A DNA stretch of 64,000 nucleotides, from the NCBI RefSeq assembly GCF_025118155.1, contig NW_026251390.1:744001-808000 (forward strand), given 5' to 3'. Origin of the DNA: Cokeromyces recurvatus. Taxonomy: Eukaryota > Mucoromycota > Mucoromycetes > Mucorales > Mucoraceae. Below the pieces are notes generated by a model. That model did no database searches. It was not told where the DNA came from and was given only the letters and a program-made list of their open reading frames with translations. The translations under genes and the position numbers were made by a program. This document shows positions 22,904 to 35,130 of the stretch, piece after piece. Numbering within the stretch: position 1 is the stretch's first letter; each line of letters starts with the position of its first letter.

Positions 22904-24372
22904 TGCTTTTTATCAATTTAAATTTTTCTATTTTTGAAGAGTTACTGAAAAGCTTTTTTTCTTTTTTTTTTTTTTTGCCACCAGTCAAATTTATACTCCG
23001 CGTATGGACCCTTTTTTTATATATTTACAAGTATGTATTTCTTCATATCTTTTTTAATCATCATCAAACTAATATAGATGTACATGAGTGTATTATTCGT
23101 TTAGAACATTGCTTAATAAATAGAACTTTATATTTCGTTGTAATAACTTTTTTCCCAAAGAAAAAAAAAAAGGGTAGGAAGATAGAGTAAATAAATTAAA
23201 AAAAGCGGCCTTTATCACACATGTAAAGTTAAATTAAAAATAAGCCTAAAGTTATTAAGAATTTAACTACACAAATACTTGGTCCGGCTTATCTTGAATA
23301 ATGACTTCAACAAGTAAAATAAAAAAACATTGTATTATATTACTAATAGTGAATGGGATATTTCTTATCTAATTAAGATTATTATTCATATAATATAATT
23401 ATTATTACTACTATAATATTAATTGGTAGTATTCTTTGTATATCTTCTTCCGAGGAATAGTATAGTAAGTGTAATATGAAACATTTAAATCTCTTCTCTT
23501 TCTCCCCCCACTTATTTTATTTCGTTTAAATGATTACCCGATTTTTTTATATATGTTAATACTTGATAAATGGATGTAATATAAAGGTTTATATTCACAT
23601 ACATGTCCTTGGTATTTATTTGATACAGAAACAACCTGATCTCCTCTCTTTTTTTTTTCTTTATTCCTTTGAGTGTGTATGCGTGTATAATCTATATGAA
23701 ATCTAATTATATACATTTACTTTGTATGTGTGAGTCATGTTCTCTTCTTCTATTTTCCTATCTCTGATCGGACCATTTATTGAATCTCAGGAACCAAGCA
23801 AGCTTCCATCAAAAATACTCCATCAATTATATATCCAAGTTCTTTTTTTTTTTTTTACTATAACGTTTTATATACATATATATTTATGTATATGTATACA
23901 TCTCTATTTTTATTCTTTTTATTTAAAGGCTTATAAATGCTTATTTAATATTTTCTTTTCTATTCTTTTTAACAAAATAAAAGGAGACTCTAATTTATGC
24001 AAGCATTGTTATACTTTGATGAGGGAAAAAAACTACAATTGTTATTTAGAGAACTAATAGTTTCGGAGATGGTCGTGATTCAAGTGTATTTTTATATTTT
24101 TATGTTAATTTTTCAGCATGACAATTTATGTTTTGACGTTTTTAACCAATCATATTACTTTTAACCCCACAACAAGACAATTTATAAATATCTTATCTTA
24201 AAAAAGCAGTCCCTTTTTTTCTATCATATACGGACACACCTTCCTTTCTGCTCCTTTCTCCCCCCCTTTTTTTATTTTTATTTTTATATTTTTATAAATC
24301 TTTTCCTTCTTTTTTTCTTTTTCTTTTTTCTTTAGAAAAGATATTTTTTTTTCTTCCCTTTTAACTTACATT
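22904..24372. promoter_or_regulatory. Long intergenic region upstream of glutamine synthetase
   Basis: About 1.47 kb separate the CCDC43-like start (minus) and the GSIII start (plus). It contains poly-pyrimidine tracts, including CT-rich blocks and C7 near 24261-24267 within 110 bases of the ATG, typical of strongly expressed fungal promoters. Short open frames here are Phe/Ile/Tyr-rich and unconvincing. No RNA gene recognised. Confidence 0.5.
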
Positions 24373-26956
24373 ATGTCCCATCAGGCACGTATTAATACTG
24401 TGGTTGAGTCTCTTACTAAGACTCCTCGTTTTGTTGAGTTCCCTCAAAAGAATGGTCAAAATCAACCTATTTCTGAGGTGTTTGGTAAAAATGTCTTTAC
24501 ACGTACAGAAATGTCCAAGATGTTGCCTAAACCTGTTTATAAGAGATTTATTGAAACCTTGAAGGGTAAGAATACGATTGATAAGGTCACTGCTGATGCT
24601 ATTGCCCATGCTGCTAAGGTTTGGGCCATTGAACGTGGCGCTACCCATTTTACTCATTGGTTCCAACCTTTAAATGATTCTACTGCTGAAAAGCATGATT
24701 CTTTCTTAACTTTGAAGTCTAACTTTATTGAAGGTTCTGAAGTTGTAAGTGTTATATGAAGAAGAAGAAAAAAAAAGATCTATGCAAATGCCTATGACAG
24801 ATGCAGGATACTTTGACAACTAAACTGATATATATATATAAATATATACACATTTATATTATTTCCAAATAGAGTTAATCTTATCTTTTTTTTTTTGTAT
24901 CACAATTAGGTTACTGCTATAGATACTTTCTCCGGCTCTCAATTATTACAATCTGAACCTGATGCTTCTTCTTTCCCCTCTGGTGGTATGCGTACCACAT
25001 TTGAAGCTCGTGGTTATACTGTTTGGGATACAAAGAGGTAAAATAATGATTTAAAAACAAAATAGAGAATTAGTTATTTATATCTATCAATTCTTATCAT
25101 AGTCCTATGTTCATTCAAGAAGGTCCTCACGGCACTTATATTTTATATATTCCTTCAGTCTTTATCTCTTATAATGGTGAAGCTTTAGATGAAAAATCCG
25201 TTCTTTTAAGATCCTCAGAAGCTTTAGAAAGAGTTGCCTTAGAAGTTCTTAATGTTATTGAACCTAAAGATTGTGGTAACGATAAAAATAATAATAAATT
25301 AATTTATAAATGGAGAAAACTAAAAGATTTGATTATTATTTTTTATTTTATTTTTTTTTAGAAAAACGTTCTGAACTTGTTTATACTACACTTGGTACTG
25401 AACAAGAATATTTCTTAATTGATCGTGGCCTCTATACCCTCCGTCCTGATCTTAAAATCACAGGCCGTACTTTGATTGGTGGCCTTCCTCCTCGTCATCA
25501 ACAACTCGAAGACCACTACTTTGGTAAGATCCCTACTCGTGTTCTCTCTGCTATTAGTGAATGTGAACTTGAATTAGCCAAGTTGGGTGTCCCCATCAAG
25601 ACTCGTCATAATGAAGTCGCCCCTGCCCAATTTGAAGTTGCTCCTATCTTTGAGGAAGCTCTCTTAGCTGTCGATCATAACTTATTGACAATGGATGTCC
25701 TTCATCGTGTTGCTCATCGTCATAAACTTAAAGTCCTTTTCCATGAAAAACCCTTCCGTGGTGTGAATGGCTCTGGTAAACATTGTAACTGGAGTATGTC
25801 AACTGATAAGGGTGAGAACCTTTTGGAACCCTCTAGCAACCCTGAAACTAACTACCGTTTCTTGATCTTCTTGGTTGCTACCTTAAAGGCTGTCCATGAT
25901 CATGGCGATCTTCTTCGTGCTGGTGTTGCCTCTGCTTCTAATGATCACCGTCTTGGTGCTCAAGAAGCTCCTCCAGGAATCATCTCTGTCTTCTTGGGTT
26001 CTCAATTGACAGAAGTCTTGAATGCAATTGAAGAAGATCGTCCTGTCAATTATGGTGCTGCTGGTCTTGAATTCCAACACGTTCGTGTTAAGGGTACTGT
26101 CTTGGATCTTAAGGTAGCTAACTTGCCTCCTATCTCTCGTGATTTGACAGATCGTAATCGTACCTCTCCTTTCGCCTTCACTGGTAATAAGTTCGAATTC
26201 CGTGCTGTCGGTTCTAAGCAATCACCTTCTTTCCCCATGACTTTGCTCAACTCTGCTGTTGCCAAGGCATTAACCGAGGTCCTTGCTGATTTGAAGGAAG
26301 CTAAAGGTGATAAGCCTGTCGCTTCCGTTGAGGATCAACTTAAGGTAATTCGTAAATACATCAAGTTGACCAAGAATATTCGTTATGAAGGTGACAACTA
26401 TTCAGATGTCTGGGTTCAAGAAGCCGCTAAACGTGGTTTGCCCAATATCACCAAGAGTCCCGCTGCCTTTGCTCGTCTCTTGAGAGATGAAAATGCCAAT
26501 ATGTTGAAGGAAATGGGTGTTTTCTCTGAAGCTGAATTAAACTCTCGTTATCATATCTTGATTGAAAAATATGCCAAGGATGTTATTATCGAAGCTCAAA
26601 CAATGATTACTATGGTCATTCAACAAGTCTTACCTGCTGCTTTTGAATACAGACGTAGTTTGGCTGAAGCCGCTAACTTTATGAAAAACATTGGTGTTGA
26701 ATCCAGTCCTGAAGTCGATTTGTTGAATGAATTAACACCTATCGTTGCCACTCTTCAAAAGGACATTACCGCTCTTAAATACTTTATGGTTGATCTTAAC
26801 AAGGTGGATGATGTAGTTGAATTATGTAATGCTTGTTGTGATGAAGTTATTCCCAAGATGGAAGCTATCCGTGAATTAGCTGACAAATTAGAACGTAATG
26901 TTTCTGACAAGTTATGGCCTTTACCCAAGTATACTGAATTGTTCTTGAACATTTAA
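24373..26956 (+). CDS. Glutamine synthetase type III (GlnN family)
   Basis: Exons 24373-24744, 24910-25037, 25103-25275 and 25362-26956 give 755 residues, the length class of GSIII (about 700+) and about twice fungal GSII. Diagnostic segments: [12 protein letters not shown] at the N-terminus, [78 protein letters not shown] and [20 protein letters not shown]. The reaction is ATP-dependent ligation of ammonium to glutamate. There is no obvious targeting peptide, so it is likely cytosolic. Codon choice (many CGT, CTT, GTC, AAG, frequent C endings) differs from the AT-biased neighbours, as expected for high expression. GSIII is mainly bacterial and protist. Confidence 0.97.
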
Positions 26957-27205
26957 GTTTAATTATTGTTTTGTATTTTATTATTTTCATTTTTTTTTTC
27001 TTTTTTCATACTTTTAAAGGAAAAAAAAAGGGATATTGAATTGTATTATAATTTGAAATACCTTTTTTTTGTACAATAACATTATCATTTTATGTATTTT
27101 CTTTTGTGAATAATATTAATAATAATAATAAAAAGGGAATTCCTTATAAACCATTAATGCTTCCATTTTCATAAATGGATAATTAGTAGAGATCAACAAA
27201 TAGTG

Positions 27206-27241
<36 letters not shown>

Positions 27242-29667
27242 AAGCATTGTAGAAGGATATAAGTTAGCGCTAAATAGTGGGTGCATCAACATGTAAACTA
27301 TGAAAAAAAAGTCATCGAATAGCAAGAAGCATCGTACATGATAAAAGATGGCAGTAGTTTCTTGTTAAATGTATGTTCACATCATGTGCATTAACTTTGG
27401 TTAATTTATAGTTTTTCCTTTAATTAATCCATGTAATGAGACAAATTCACTGAAGGAGCAGTTACCCTTTATATTCTTTATGATGAAGTCAATGCTCATC
27501 CAAAAGCAATATGTAACTGATAAGAACCTCAAAACAATAATGACCTTCATTAATATCACACTAAACGATTGTATCTAACAGTATCGTTTTCCAGAAACGT
27601 GTTGTTACGTTTTACAAGTAATGTCAAAGGACAACCTTTTTTTGTTTTCATGATAGACTTCAAGAATACGTTTCTTGTATTAAGTGACATTATACCATCC
27701 GTAGATACGATACGGAGGAGTAAAGGATTTATCTTTGCGGAAAATTTTATAATAAAAAAAAATAAGATTTCTTTGCAAAAGCTGAGATATTTTAACAACT
27801 TCTTTTCGATGAATCGGTCAAGCCTTCCTTTAGTCCTTATACATATATAACTACTCAATAATCAATACCCAAAGAAAATTTTCCTTGGAGAAAATTGTGC
27901 TGAAAAAAAAATTATTAGTTGGAAAACCAAAGTTAGTTTGTTTCCAGATAAAATAATGATGGTAAGGCTTGAAACAACTTCAAGTTATACCCTGGAAATG
28001 AACAGTCTTTTGTACAGCAATCAGATTATGAATGCTCATTACGAATGTTGACTAATTTTAGTCTTATTCTGGTAATTTACATTCTAGTGATGCTGAATTT
28101 ATTTAACCATACAGAACTTACCTTGAGAGGAAAGGAATCTTAGGGAAAATATACAATAGTCTTTTTAATATTTATACACTGTGCTGCTATAGTCTTTCAC
28201 CACTTTTGTTAATGAAAGAATTACACGCTTAATTATTAAATATTATTAGAGAAGCAGCTTTATTATAAAACGATTTTTATTAAATTATTTTTTTTTTTTT
28301 CATTTTTGTTAATATTATAAAAAAAAAAAAGATGCTTTTCTTAGTTCTCAAATCTCTTTAAAAGAGACTTGATACTAACAGGATTAACCACGAGAAGGTG
28401 AAAGCATATCTAATCCCAAAAATAATATTACAACCCATACAAATTGATACGGGCTGTAATTTTTTCTTCTCCCTCTAAATTTCTACTTGAAAGATAAACG
28501 TCCAATTTCAACTAGTAGACACTTGGCAAAGTACCAACCTGACCCAAGCCTTGCTAGAAGAAAAAGATAGGATTCTTCACCCCATAACCCAATAAAAAAA
28601 TACAGTTGGATGTAAGTTTCATTGGAAGCCGGGCTAAACATTCTGACCTGTAGCGTGGCGAAGTGGAAGAAATCCAGATACATGAAGTGCACGACCTGAC
28701 TATTGTTTACCTGAGAATGTCCCTTCTTTGACCCCTAGCATCTACTTTTGACTTAACAGTAAATACAAGTTGGGATTCTTCAACTAAATAAATAGATGAA
28801 AAAACCACGGTCAGAAACGTAAGCTGTGCATCCTTATCTATTTTTATTTTATAAACAGCAACTAGATAAAAATAAAAAGAAGGAAAAACCTCCAAAAAGA
28901 AAAACAGAAAAACTAAACCTTGAGATAAGCCCTTTCAATGGTGCAGACAAAGAGTACGCTAATCTCCCTAAAAAAGGAACAGGTTTACAATTTCCAACCC
29001 CAAGTATCCTTTTTATTTCCCTCCTCCTTTGGAAATAAATCAAACTTGAGCAGTCAAAATTCGATAAGGTCCCATCAATTATCTAAGGTTGCAATAACCC
29101 AAGGTGAAGGCGGATATGCATGTAGTAACCAAAAGAGAGTCTAGGCCCTCTCCTTTAGCCATGTTATAAACGGACAGTTCTACAAACTCAAGTAAGCCAA
29201 GCTATGTGACTTGAGCACACTTCATAACCCTGACAATGTCTACCCATAGTTTCAAGTAAAAATAAAGAAGAATAGGAAAAATAAAAAAAGCTAAAGAAAA
29301 AAGAAGAAGAAAAAAAAAAGGAAAAAAAACGAAAAAATGTACTTTTTTTTTATTGTAAAATTCAGGAGAAAAAAAAAATAAACGAAAAGAAGGAGAAGTT
29401 ATTAAAGTTTAATTTTAGCGTATTTTTTTTTTTTTTTTTTTTTTTTGGTTTTAATTTACTTTGCGTTAAATCTTCTCTCCTTGTCTTTTTTTTTCTCTTT
29501 TCTTTTTAATACTTTAGAGATGATTTTTGCCTTTTATTTGAATGTAGTAAAGCATTACTTTCTTCTTTAAAAGAAAGCAAGAAAGTAAGAAAGTAAGAAA
29601 AAAATATGAAGAAGTTTGTTTACTTTTTTTATACATTTTTATATTCATGTGAATATATTGAGCATTC

Positions 29668-29739
<72 letters not shown>

Positions 29740-30178
29740 GCCAAAACTAGCCAAATGCAGTTACACGACAGAGCATTATATTCATAGATAAGCTATCAAT
29801 AATATAAAAAATAACATTTTATACAACAATTTTATTTTTATTTTTAGACACACACAATCTAGACGCTTCTTTTTCTTACAATTTTACAAGATGTTCCCTT
29901 TTAGCTTTGTTGTAGAATGCTTTTTTTTTTCAATTGCACAAGATATTCTTAGCGGTTTATGCATTTTAAATAGTTAGGCTGTAAGCTTTCTTATTACTGT
30001 ATTATGGCAATTGAGCTTTTTTTTATGATGATCATGAAAACAAGGCCTTTTAGATTTTGATCAGTTTGAAAGGAATAATGGCTTTGAACAGAAGAAAGAG
30101 ATAGAGTTTCAAAGACTATACAAAAGATAACATGATGAAAAAAAAAAAGAAAACAACTAGCTTTTTAGAAAAAAAAAG
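26957..30178. other. Gene-poor AT-rich region, probable decayed repeats
   Basis: About 3.2 kb downstream of GSIII. It contains A-tracts at 27206-27240 and 29672-29736. Open frames on both strands at 27556-27858, 28483-28692 and 28707-29144 show no motif I recognise. The stretch 28450-29260 is less AT-biased than its surroundings and may be an old mobile-element fragment, but I cannot assign it. Confidence 0.4.
29672..29736 (+). repeat. 65-nt uninterrupted poly(A)
   Basis: A pure run of 65 A follows TTCTTGT. It is the longest homopolymer in the window. It could be a retroposon tail or a microsatellite expansion. I see no complete SINE or LINE directly upstream. Confidence 0.9.
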
Positions 30179-30791
30179 TTAGGATGTCAATTTTGAAAAT
30201 TGAAAATGAGACAAACAACATAAAAATAGGACAAAGGATAAAAAGAGAAGTTGATATTCTCGTTGTTCAGCCCAATCTCGAACAAGGCTAGCCTTGTAAA
30301 TGGACGCGTTATCAAGCACTAGATGCTTATCATTCATATTAGTTACAGCAAATGTAGTAAAGATATGCTTTATGAATTCCAAAAAGTCATTACTAGTTGT
30401 GTCTTTTCTTTTTTACAGCTAGCGTATCATCAGTTTGTTTTTACTGTAGTGATATTCTCCTCTCGTGAAAGAGCAATAAAACCATCTTTGCAAATGGCGT
30501 CTGGGATACTGACGTTTGGTACTTTTTATTTTGCAAGATATTTCTATTTCACACCAACCATAAGAGCGGTGCATGTTTCTATTGAATCTAGCCTTATCAA
30601 TAAACATACAGTCATTCATAAAATCTATTTTTTGATGAATCTAGAAGTTTACTATATCATACGATTTAATTACAGTTTCTTCACTATCTCGTACAAAATA
30701 TCGCGGGATAATGTGTTTACAAGTGAAATAACATCTTTTTTTTTCTTTTTTTACGAGTTGCTACTAATCTTGGGATAATTCGGATTTCCCT

Positions 30792-30832
<41 letters not shown>

Positions 30833-31110
30833 GCAAAATTGATCTGCGACAGTTTCAACTGCTATGACTAACATTTCAAAAATAAATACAGTATATATGT
30901 CCTTAAGCGTCAATTTAAGGCCCTTGTGCTCTTTGGATATTACGAATACCTCCCTAGTCAGAATTGTTTGTCGTTTTGTTCCTTTTTTTTATCTTGTTTA
31001 CAGATATCGACTTTGAAAGTTCTACCTTCTTAGCCGCTTCTCTAATGAATGGATAAGTGTTCAAATTCCTGCATTAAACTAATCAAGTTTACCACCTTTG
31101 GTCCTTTTTT
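30179..31110 (-). pseudogene. Decayed IS630/Tc1/mariner-type DDE transposase
   Basis: Read on the minus strand, a helix-turn-helix-like segment IREAAKKVELSKSISVNKIK (31040-30980) is followed by TLTLKD-like residues, then CMFIDKARFNRNMHRSYGWC (first catalytic Asp region; family usually D-E-A-x-F), then MNDKHLVLDNASIYKASLVRDW (second Asp region; typical LDNASIHK). The end LLFLSFVLFL is a garbled form of the LPPYSPFLNPIE motif, so the final Glu is missing. Several frame changes and stops separate these blocks, and a poly(T) run (30794-30830, poly(A) in coding sense) interrupts the gene. It is clearly non-functional. Confidence 0.65.
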
Positions 31111-31116
31111 TTAACT

Positions 31117-31155
<39 letters not shown>

Positions 31156-31700
31156 TACACCTAGAAATTGACAAGATGAAAAGCTAGGATGTTCAATTGA
31201 TTAAATACTACTAATTTCTACTGTTATCCAAGTTACTTTGAAAGAATAAAAAACGTCAAGGAGACAAGCTATTACGAGATACTTCATATATCTCGGTCTT
31301 TTGGCCGCTCATTTCTTAATAGTGTTACACAATTTACTTACTAATGCCTTTTATAGAATCAATATAATTTTGTCTTACCTGAAGTTTTCTAGAGTGTTGT
31401 ATGTACTCTGTGAATATATTCATACTGACATATTTCTTTCGGATAAAAAAATAATTAGAATTGGAATCATTCATAATGGATGAGTCGAAAGAACTATAGT
31501 TATTGTAAGATCCTTTGATCCGGCCTGACTCTTTCTATTACATGTTTTGATTAGCAAAAAGATAAAGAAAGAGAAATGAACAGAAGACAAGTCTGTGAAA
31601 ACTTTGTATTGTATAGTTTATTAAAGATAATACAAAAATTGTACAATCGGAAATTATATGAAAAAATTGAGGGCTATTTATGTTTTTACGAGGTAAGTGT
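31111..31700. other. Intergenic, poly(A) and AT-rich DNA
   Basis: An A-tract lies at about 31121-31153, just 5' of the DDE relic. Two short frames at 31301-31483 and 31576-31770 have no recognisable motif. No gene supported. Confidence 0.45.
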
Positions 31701-32304
31701 TGTTATAGAACAAGCTCCGGATATAAGCATAAATAATAATATAATAGATGAATTACATAATAAAGGATAAACTATACGCTTGAATATAAAATAAAACTCT
31801 GTAGATAACATCTTGTAAATAATATAAAACTTAATGACATCCAATCAACTAAATGTGTCAACTAAATAAGATATCGCATCAGTTCTAAATATTTATTTTT
31901 ATAACCTTGACAAAGGATTCAGGTCGCCTTTGATCCAATAAAAAAAATATAGAAGACATCAGGAACATATACTCAGATCAAACAATTTAAAGCCTCAATC
32001 AGATCATTATAACACCCAATAGATAATCCATAAATCATTCTCTTGAATCAACAAGATGTATATTCGAATACTAACACTGTTTCATGACTCATGTCCTTTG
32101 ACGGTTGTTTTTATTTCTTTGATTCAGGATTCATTAATATAAATACAAGCAGTTGTTTAGACACAAAATAATCTTGAACTTCTTTCTTCAGCTTTTTCTT
32201 TTAACTTTATTTATTGAATAAAAAACAGTCTCAAACTATACTTCCTTTTGTTCCCTTTCTCTCTTTTTATTTTGTCTTTTATCTTTTATTTACCTTCCAT
32301 CACA
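31701..32304 (+). repeat. ~604-bp LTR-like dispersed repeat, copy A
   Basis: Begins TGTTATAG and ends CCATCACA (TG...CA, as in LTRs). It is near-identical to the inverse complement of 35131-35738 over its first ~480 bases and also matches 49918-50535. A putative TATAAATACAAG-like promoter box lies near 32139 (ATATAAATACAAGCA). The polypyrimidine-rich right end is followed by no recognisable primer-binding site. No target-site duplication is visible. No protein is encoded. Confidence 0.85.
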
Positions 32305-32537
32305 GTTATATTTTTTAACCATTAAACAAATCTTTAAATGCTAATATCTCTATCAATTCTTAACCAAATAAAAAAATTTTAACATATTCGAAATGAGCAA
32401 ATTTTTCTCTTTCATTTGGTATAAAAATTTTTTAAAACTTCCAATTTTCAATTTTTGATTGTAAAAGGTCACCTTTTACAATTGTGACTGGGTCACCTTT
32501 TACAAACTTTTACAATTGTAAAAGTAGACTTTATTTG

Positions 32538-32945
32538 CAGTGCAATTTCCATAAAAGGAAATTCAAAATTTTAAACTCCGACGGCGGTATATGTCCAGGG
32601 ATCCAATAGAATGCTTATGTTCTAAGGAATTTAATGATACCTTTTTTGATGATGTAGCTCTATTTTTCGGGGGAGAAAAACAACTTTAAAATCCGGCTAT
32701 GCATTTGCTTAGTTTTGTGATCATGCCTAATTTTGATTTTTGGGCAATACCACAAGCTGGTATTTAAACCCAGAAAGCCTAAATTGATACCATCAACCTA
32801 CCTAGCGGCACACTCTGCTTACATAATATTTTCTCTTAAATAACTATCCTATATTACATAACACCAGCAAGGTTAATTCCCCATATACCGATGCCGCCGT
32901 CGGACTTTGAAAGATATCATTTCCTTTTATTATAATACCAGTAGT
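32538..32945. mobile_element. MITE-like element with Tc1-type termini
   Basis: The left end CAGTGCAATTTCCATAAAAG, with an inner CTCCGACGGCGGTATATG, is mirrored on the right by CATATACCGATGCCGCCGTC then GGACTTTG and ATTTCCTTTTAT. The interior (about 290 bases) has no ORF. The same terminus recurs at 33156-33220, at the start of the neighbouring transposase relic, so this looks like a non-autonomous derivative of that Tc1-like family. Exact ends are uncertain by a few bases. Confidence 0.65.
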
Positions 32946-33155
32946 AGTGATAACCTACAGCTAAAATATGTTGGATTGACCAGTCTATTAGGAACGAAGT
33001 AAAGAACCAACCAATAGAAGTAGAGTACAATCTATCGTTTAGAACTAATAGGCAAAATAAAAGAATATTTACGCCGATAGTAAAGGATTCAGACGTGAGA
33101 AGAAAGAAGTCAAGAAACGACAAAGTCGGTATTTTTTTCACTAGTAATATATTAG

Positions 33156-33649
33156 AGAGCCATTTCCATAAAAGAAAATTGCATTTTTCAAAGTCCGACG
33201 GGCGGTATATGGGGAAGGATCTGGATGGTTACACAAGATAGAAGATAATATGAACAAACACTTGTATAAAGTGATTTTAGAGGATGAACTGGATAAAACA
33301 GTCGATTATGTGTGCGGAAAATTGAATCTCCGAAAAGACCAAGTAATTTTTCAGCGGTAAGCATACCTCAGATGTCGCTAAAAAATATCTTGCATCTCAA
33401 GAATATCAAGTAATGAGCTGGCCTGCACAATCTCCAGATCTTAATCCTATAGAAAACATGTGGAGATTATTAAAAATTCGATTAAATGAATATAATACAT
33501 TATCTAGAGACATGAACGAATTGTATGAACGTATTATCGAAATATGGTACAATAAAATTACTGTAGAAGAGTGCCAAAAGATAATAGAAACTATGCCTTA
33601 TCGTATTCAACAATGTATCAAAGCTAAAAGTTACTGGACTGACTATTGA
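33156..33649 (+). pseudogene. Tc1/mariner transposase fragment (3' part)
   Basis: Starts with a terminal-repeat-like CCATTTCCATAAAAGAAAAT and the GC-rich CCGACGGGCGGTATATG. A frame from 33251 (MNKHLYKVILEDELDKT) reaches VIFQ, then a small deletion and stop destroy the expected QDNDPKHT motif (second catalytic Asp lost). The frame resumes at KHTSDVAKKY. The remaining 78-codon open frame at 33413-33649 contains WPAQSPDLNPIENMW, the iconic Tc1/mariner third-catalytic-residue region. The DNA-binding half and first Asp are missing. Confidence 0.85.
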
Positions 33650-33875
33650 TGCCAGGTTTCTATATTTGAAATACTTTTTTAACATGCTCACAGAACTGAG
33701 CGAATGCTATCGTTGACTTTAAAGCTTTGTAACGTAGCAAATACTTGATTATTTTTTAAGACAAATATAGTAATAAACTCGTAAAAACCTCATCTTTTAT
33801 TCCAGTATATTCACAAATATACCATATTAAAAAATACTTATTACATAAATGATTATGTAATAAAGTTGTGAATAT

Positions 33876-34475
33876 TTGCTCAGTTTTGCGTGTCACTGTA
33901 TTCCCTCCCAAATAGTCAACACACTCGCCAATATTAGTACCGCTAGTTATATGAAGATTTTGCCGTCCACACATTGGGCACAAGCAGCATATTTTCTAGA
34001 TCCAAAAACAATCAACGAATCATTACTGGAAACACCTTTGTCGCCTCTAGTTGCTATTGAGTATGTGTTCAGCAAGCAAGAACAGTCATTATTTGGATTA
34101 GAGAAGAAAGATGATCCTATTGTTAAGATGTTATACGCAATTTCTAAGAAGGCTTTGGATAGACAAATAAGCACAGATGAAAAAACGATACATGTATTAT
34201 TGGATGTTTGCAACAACACGGGCAACCAACTTAAAAGAATTATTGATGCTGTGGAACAAGATGGTCCAGACATGAAAAGGACCAAGCAATATGCTTTCGA
34301 TGGCGCGCGCTACACGACCTCATGTATCTCAAAATACTTGCTACAAGGCTCCCCCAGTTCAACTATGCCAGAACCAATCAGTTCATCAACAAATGTTGAA
34401 CCTTCAGCCAACTACCAAGCACAACAAGTATTAAAGGAAATCTCGATTACAAAACGAAAAACGGATATGGAATGA
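33876..34475 (+). CDS. Unrecognised 199-codon intronless ORF
   Basis: An uninterrupted frame with a balanced composition and helix-rich segments (PLVAIEYVFSKQEQSLFGLE, KKALDRQISTDEKTIHVLLD, NQLKRIIDAVEQDGPDMKR), then a Ser/Pro-rich stretch and basic C-terminus. It lacks the Phe/Tyr low-complexity look of chance frames here. No motif is recognised. It lies between inverted repeats A and B with the Tc1 relic, so it may be transposon cargo, a captured gene fragment or part of an unknown element. The real start may be downstream of the first ATG (for example MKILPSTHW). Confidence 0.45.
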   Translation: MLSFACHCIPSQIVNTLANISTASYMKILPSTHWAQAAYFLDPKTINESLLETPLSPLVAIEYVFSKQEQSLFGLEKKDDPIVKMLYAISKKALDRQISTDEKTIHVLLDVCNNTGNQLKRIIDAVEQDGPDMKRTKQYAFDGARYTTSCISKYLLQGSPSSTMPEPISSSTNVEPSANYQAQQVLKEISITKRKTDME

Positions 34476-35130
34476 ACCATAGAATTCGTCGACCAATTTA
34501 AGAAGTAAAATAGAAAAATGAGCTGGAAGAATTGCTATCAGCTTGGACTCCCAGAAGGATACTTCAAATCGTTGAAAATCCGTCGGAGCTTAAAATCGAC
34601 GTATCATAGTTGGGTGAATAATCAGAAATAACAATCATAGAGGGGGGTTTTTTTTTTCATCGTCATTCAATATTCTTAGGAAGATGATTATTACTGTTGT
34701 TATCATTATATCTTAAGCTTGCTATGATATTTTCTTTTTATTCTTTATTTTAGTTTACTACTTTATTTGGCTATGATTTTACATACATTATTCTTATGAT
34801 AAAACAGTATATAGCAACCTATTTCTCTCATAGTAGAGCTACATAAATACATGACATGATAGGTATTGCAGTGACTCACATAATTGCTTCAATAACTTTT
34901 CAAATTTACTCGTTTTCACTCTTGTTTACATATGCTTTTCATAAGAAGTAATATATATCAAACATATAGTTATAACTCTCCATCATTATATAGTTTTATC
35001 TCTTTCTAATGAGATGAAGCTTATAAAAAAAAAATACATATTATGACGCATATTATATAAATTCGGAAGTTAACGTGGCAATGTTCTATGATTTTTGGCT
35101 CTTTTAATGCACAACATAAATGAATAAAGA
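34476..35130. other. Intergenic region inside the inverted-repeat island
   Basis: AT-rich DNA between the 199-codon ORF and repeat B. There is an eight-G run near 34644. A short frame MSWKNCYQLGLPEGYFKSLK at 34519 is unrecognised. Nothing else seen. Confidence 0.45.

Noticed and set aside
23737..24057. 106-codon frame upstream of glutamine synthetase
   Set aside because: Phe/Tyr/Ile-rich translation of T-rich promoter DNA; no motif.
28450..29260. Less AT-rich block that looked like a retrotransposon or tRNA-bearing region
   Set aside because: No tRNA arms (no GTTCRA-type box), no protein motif in any frame, and no repeat partner in the window; left as unassigned.
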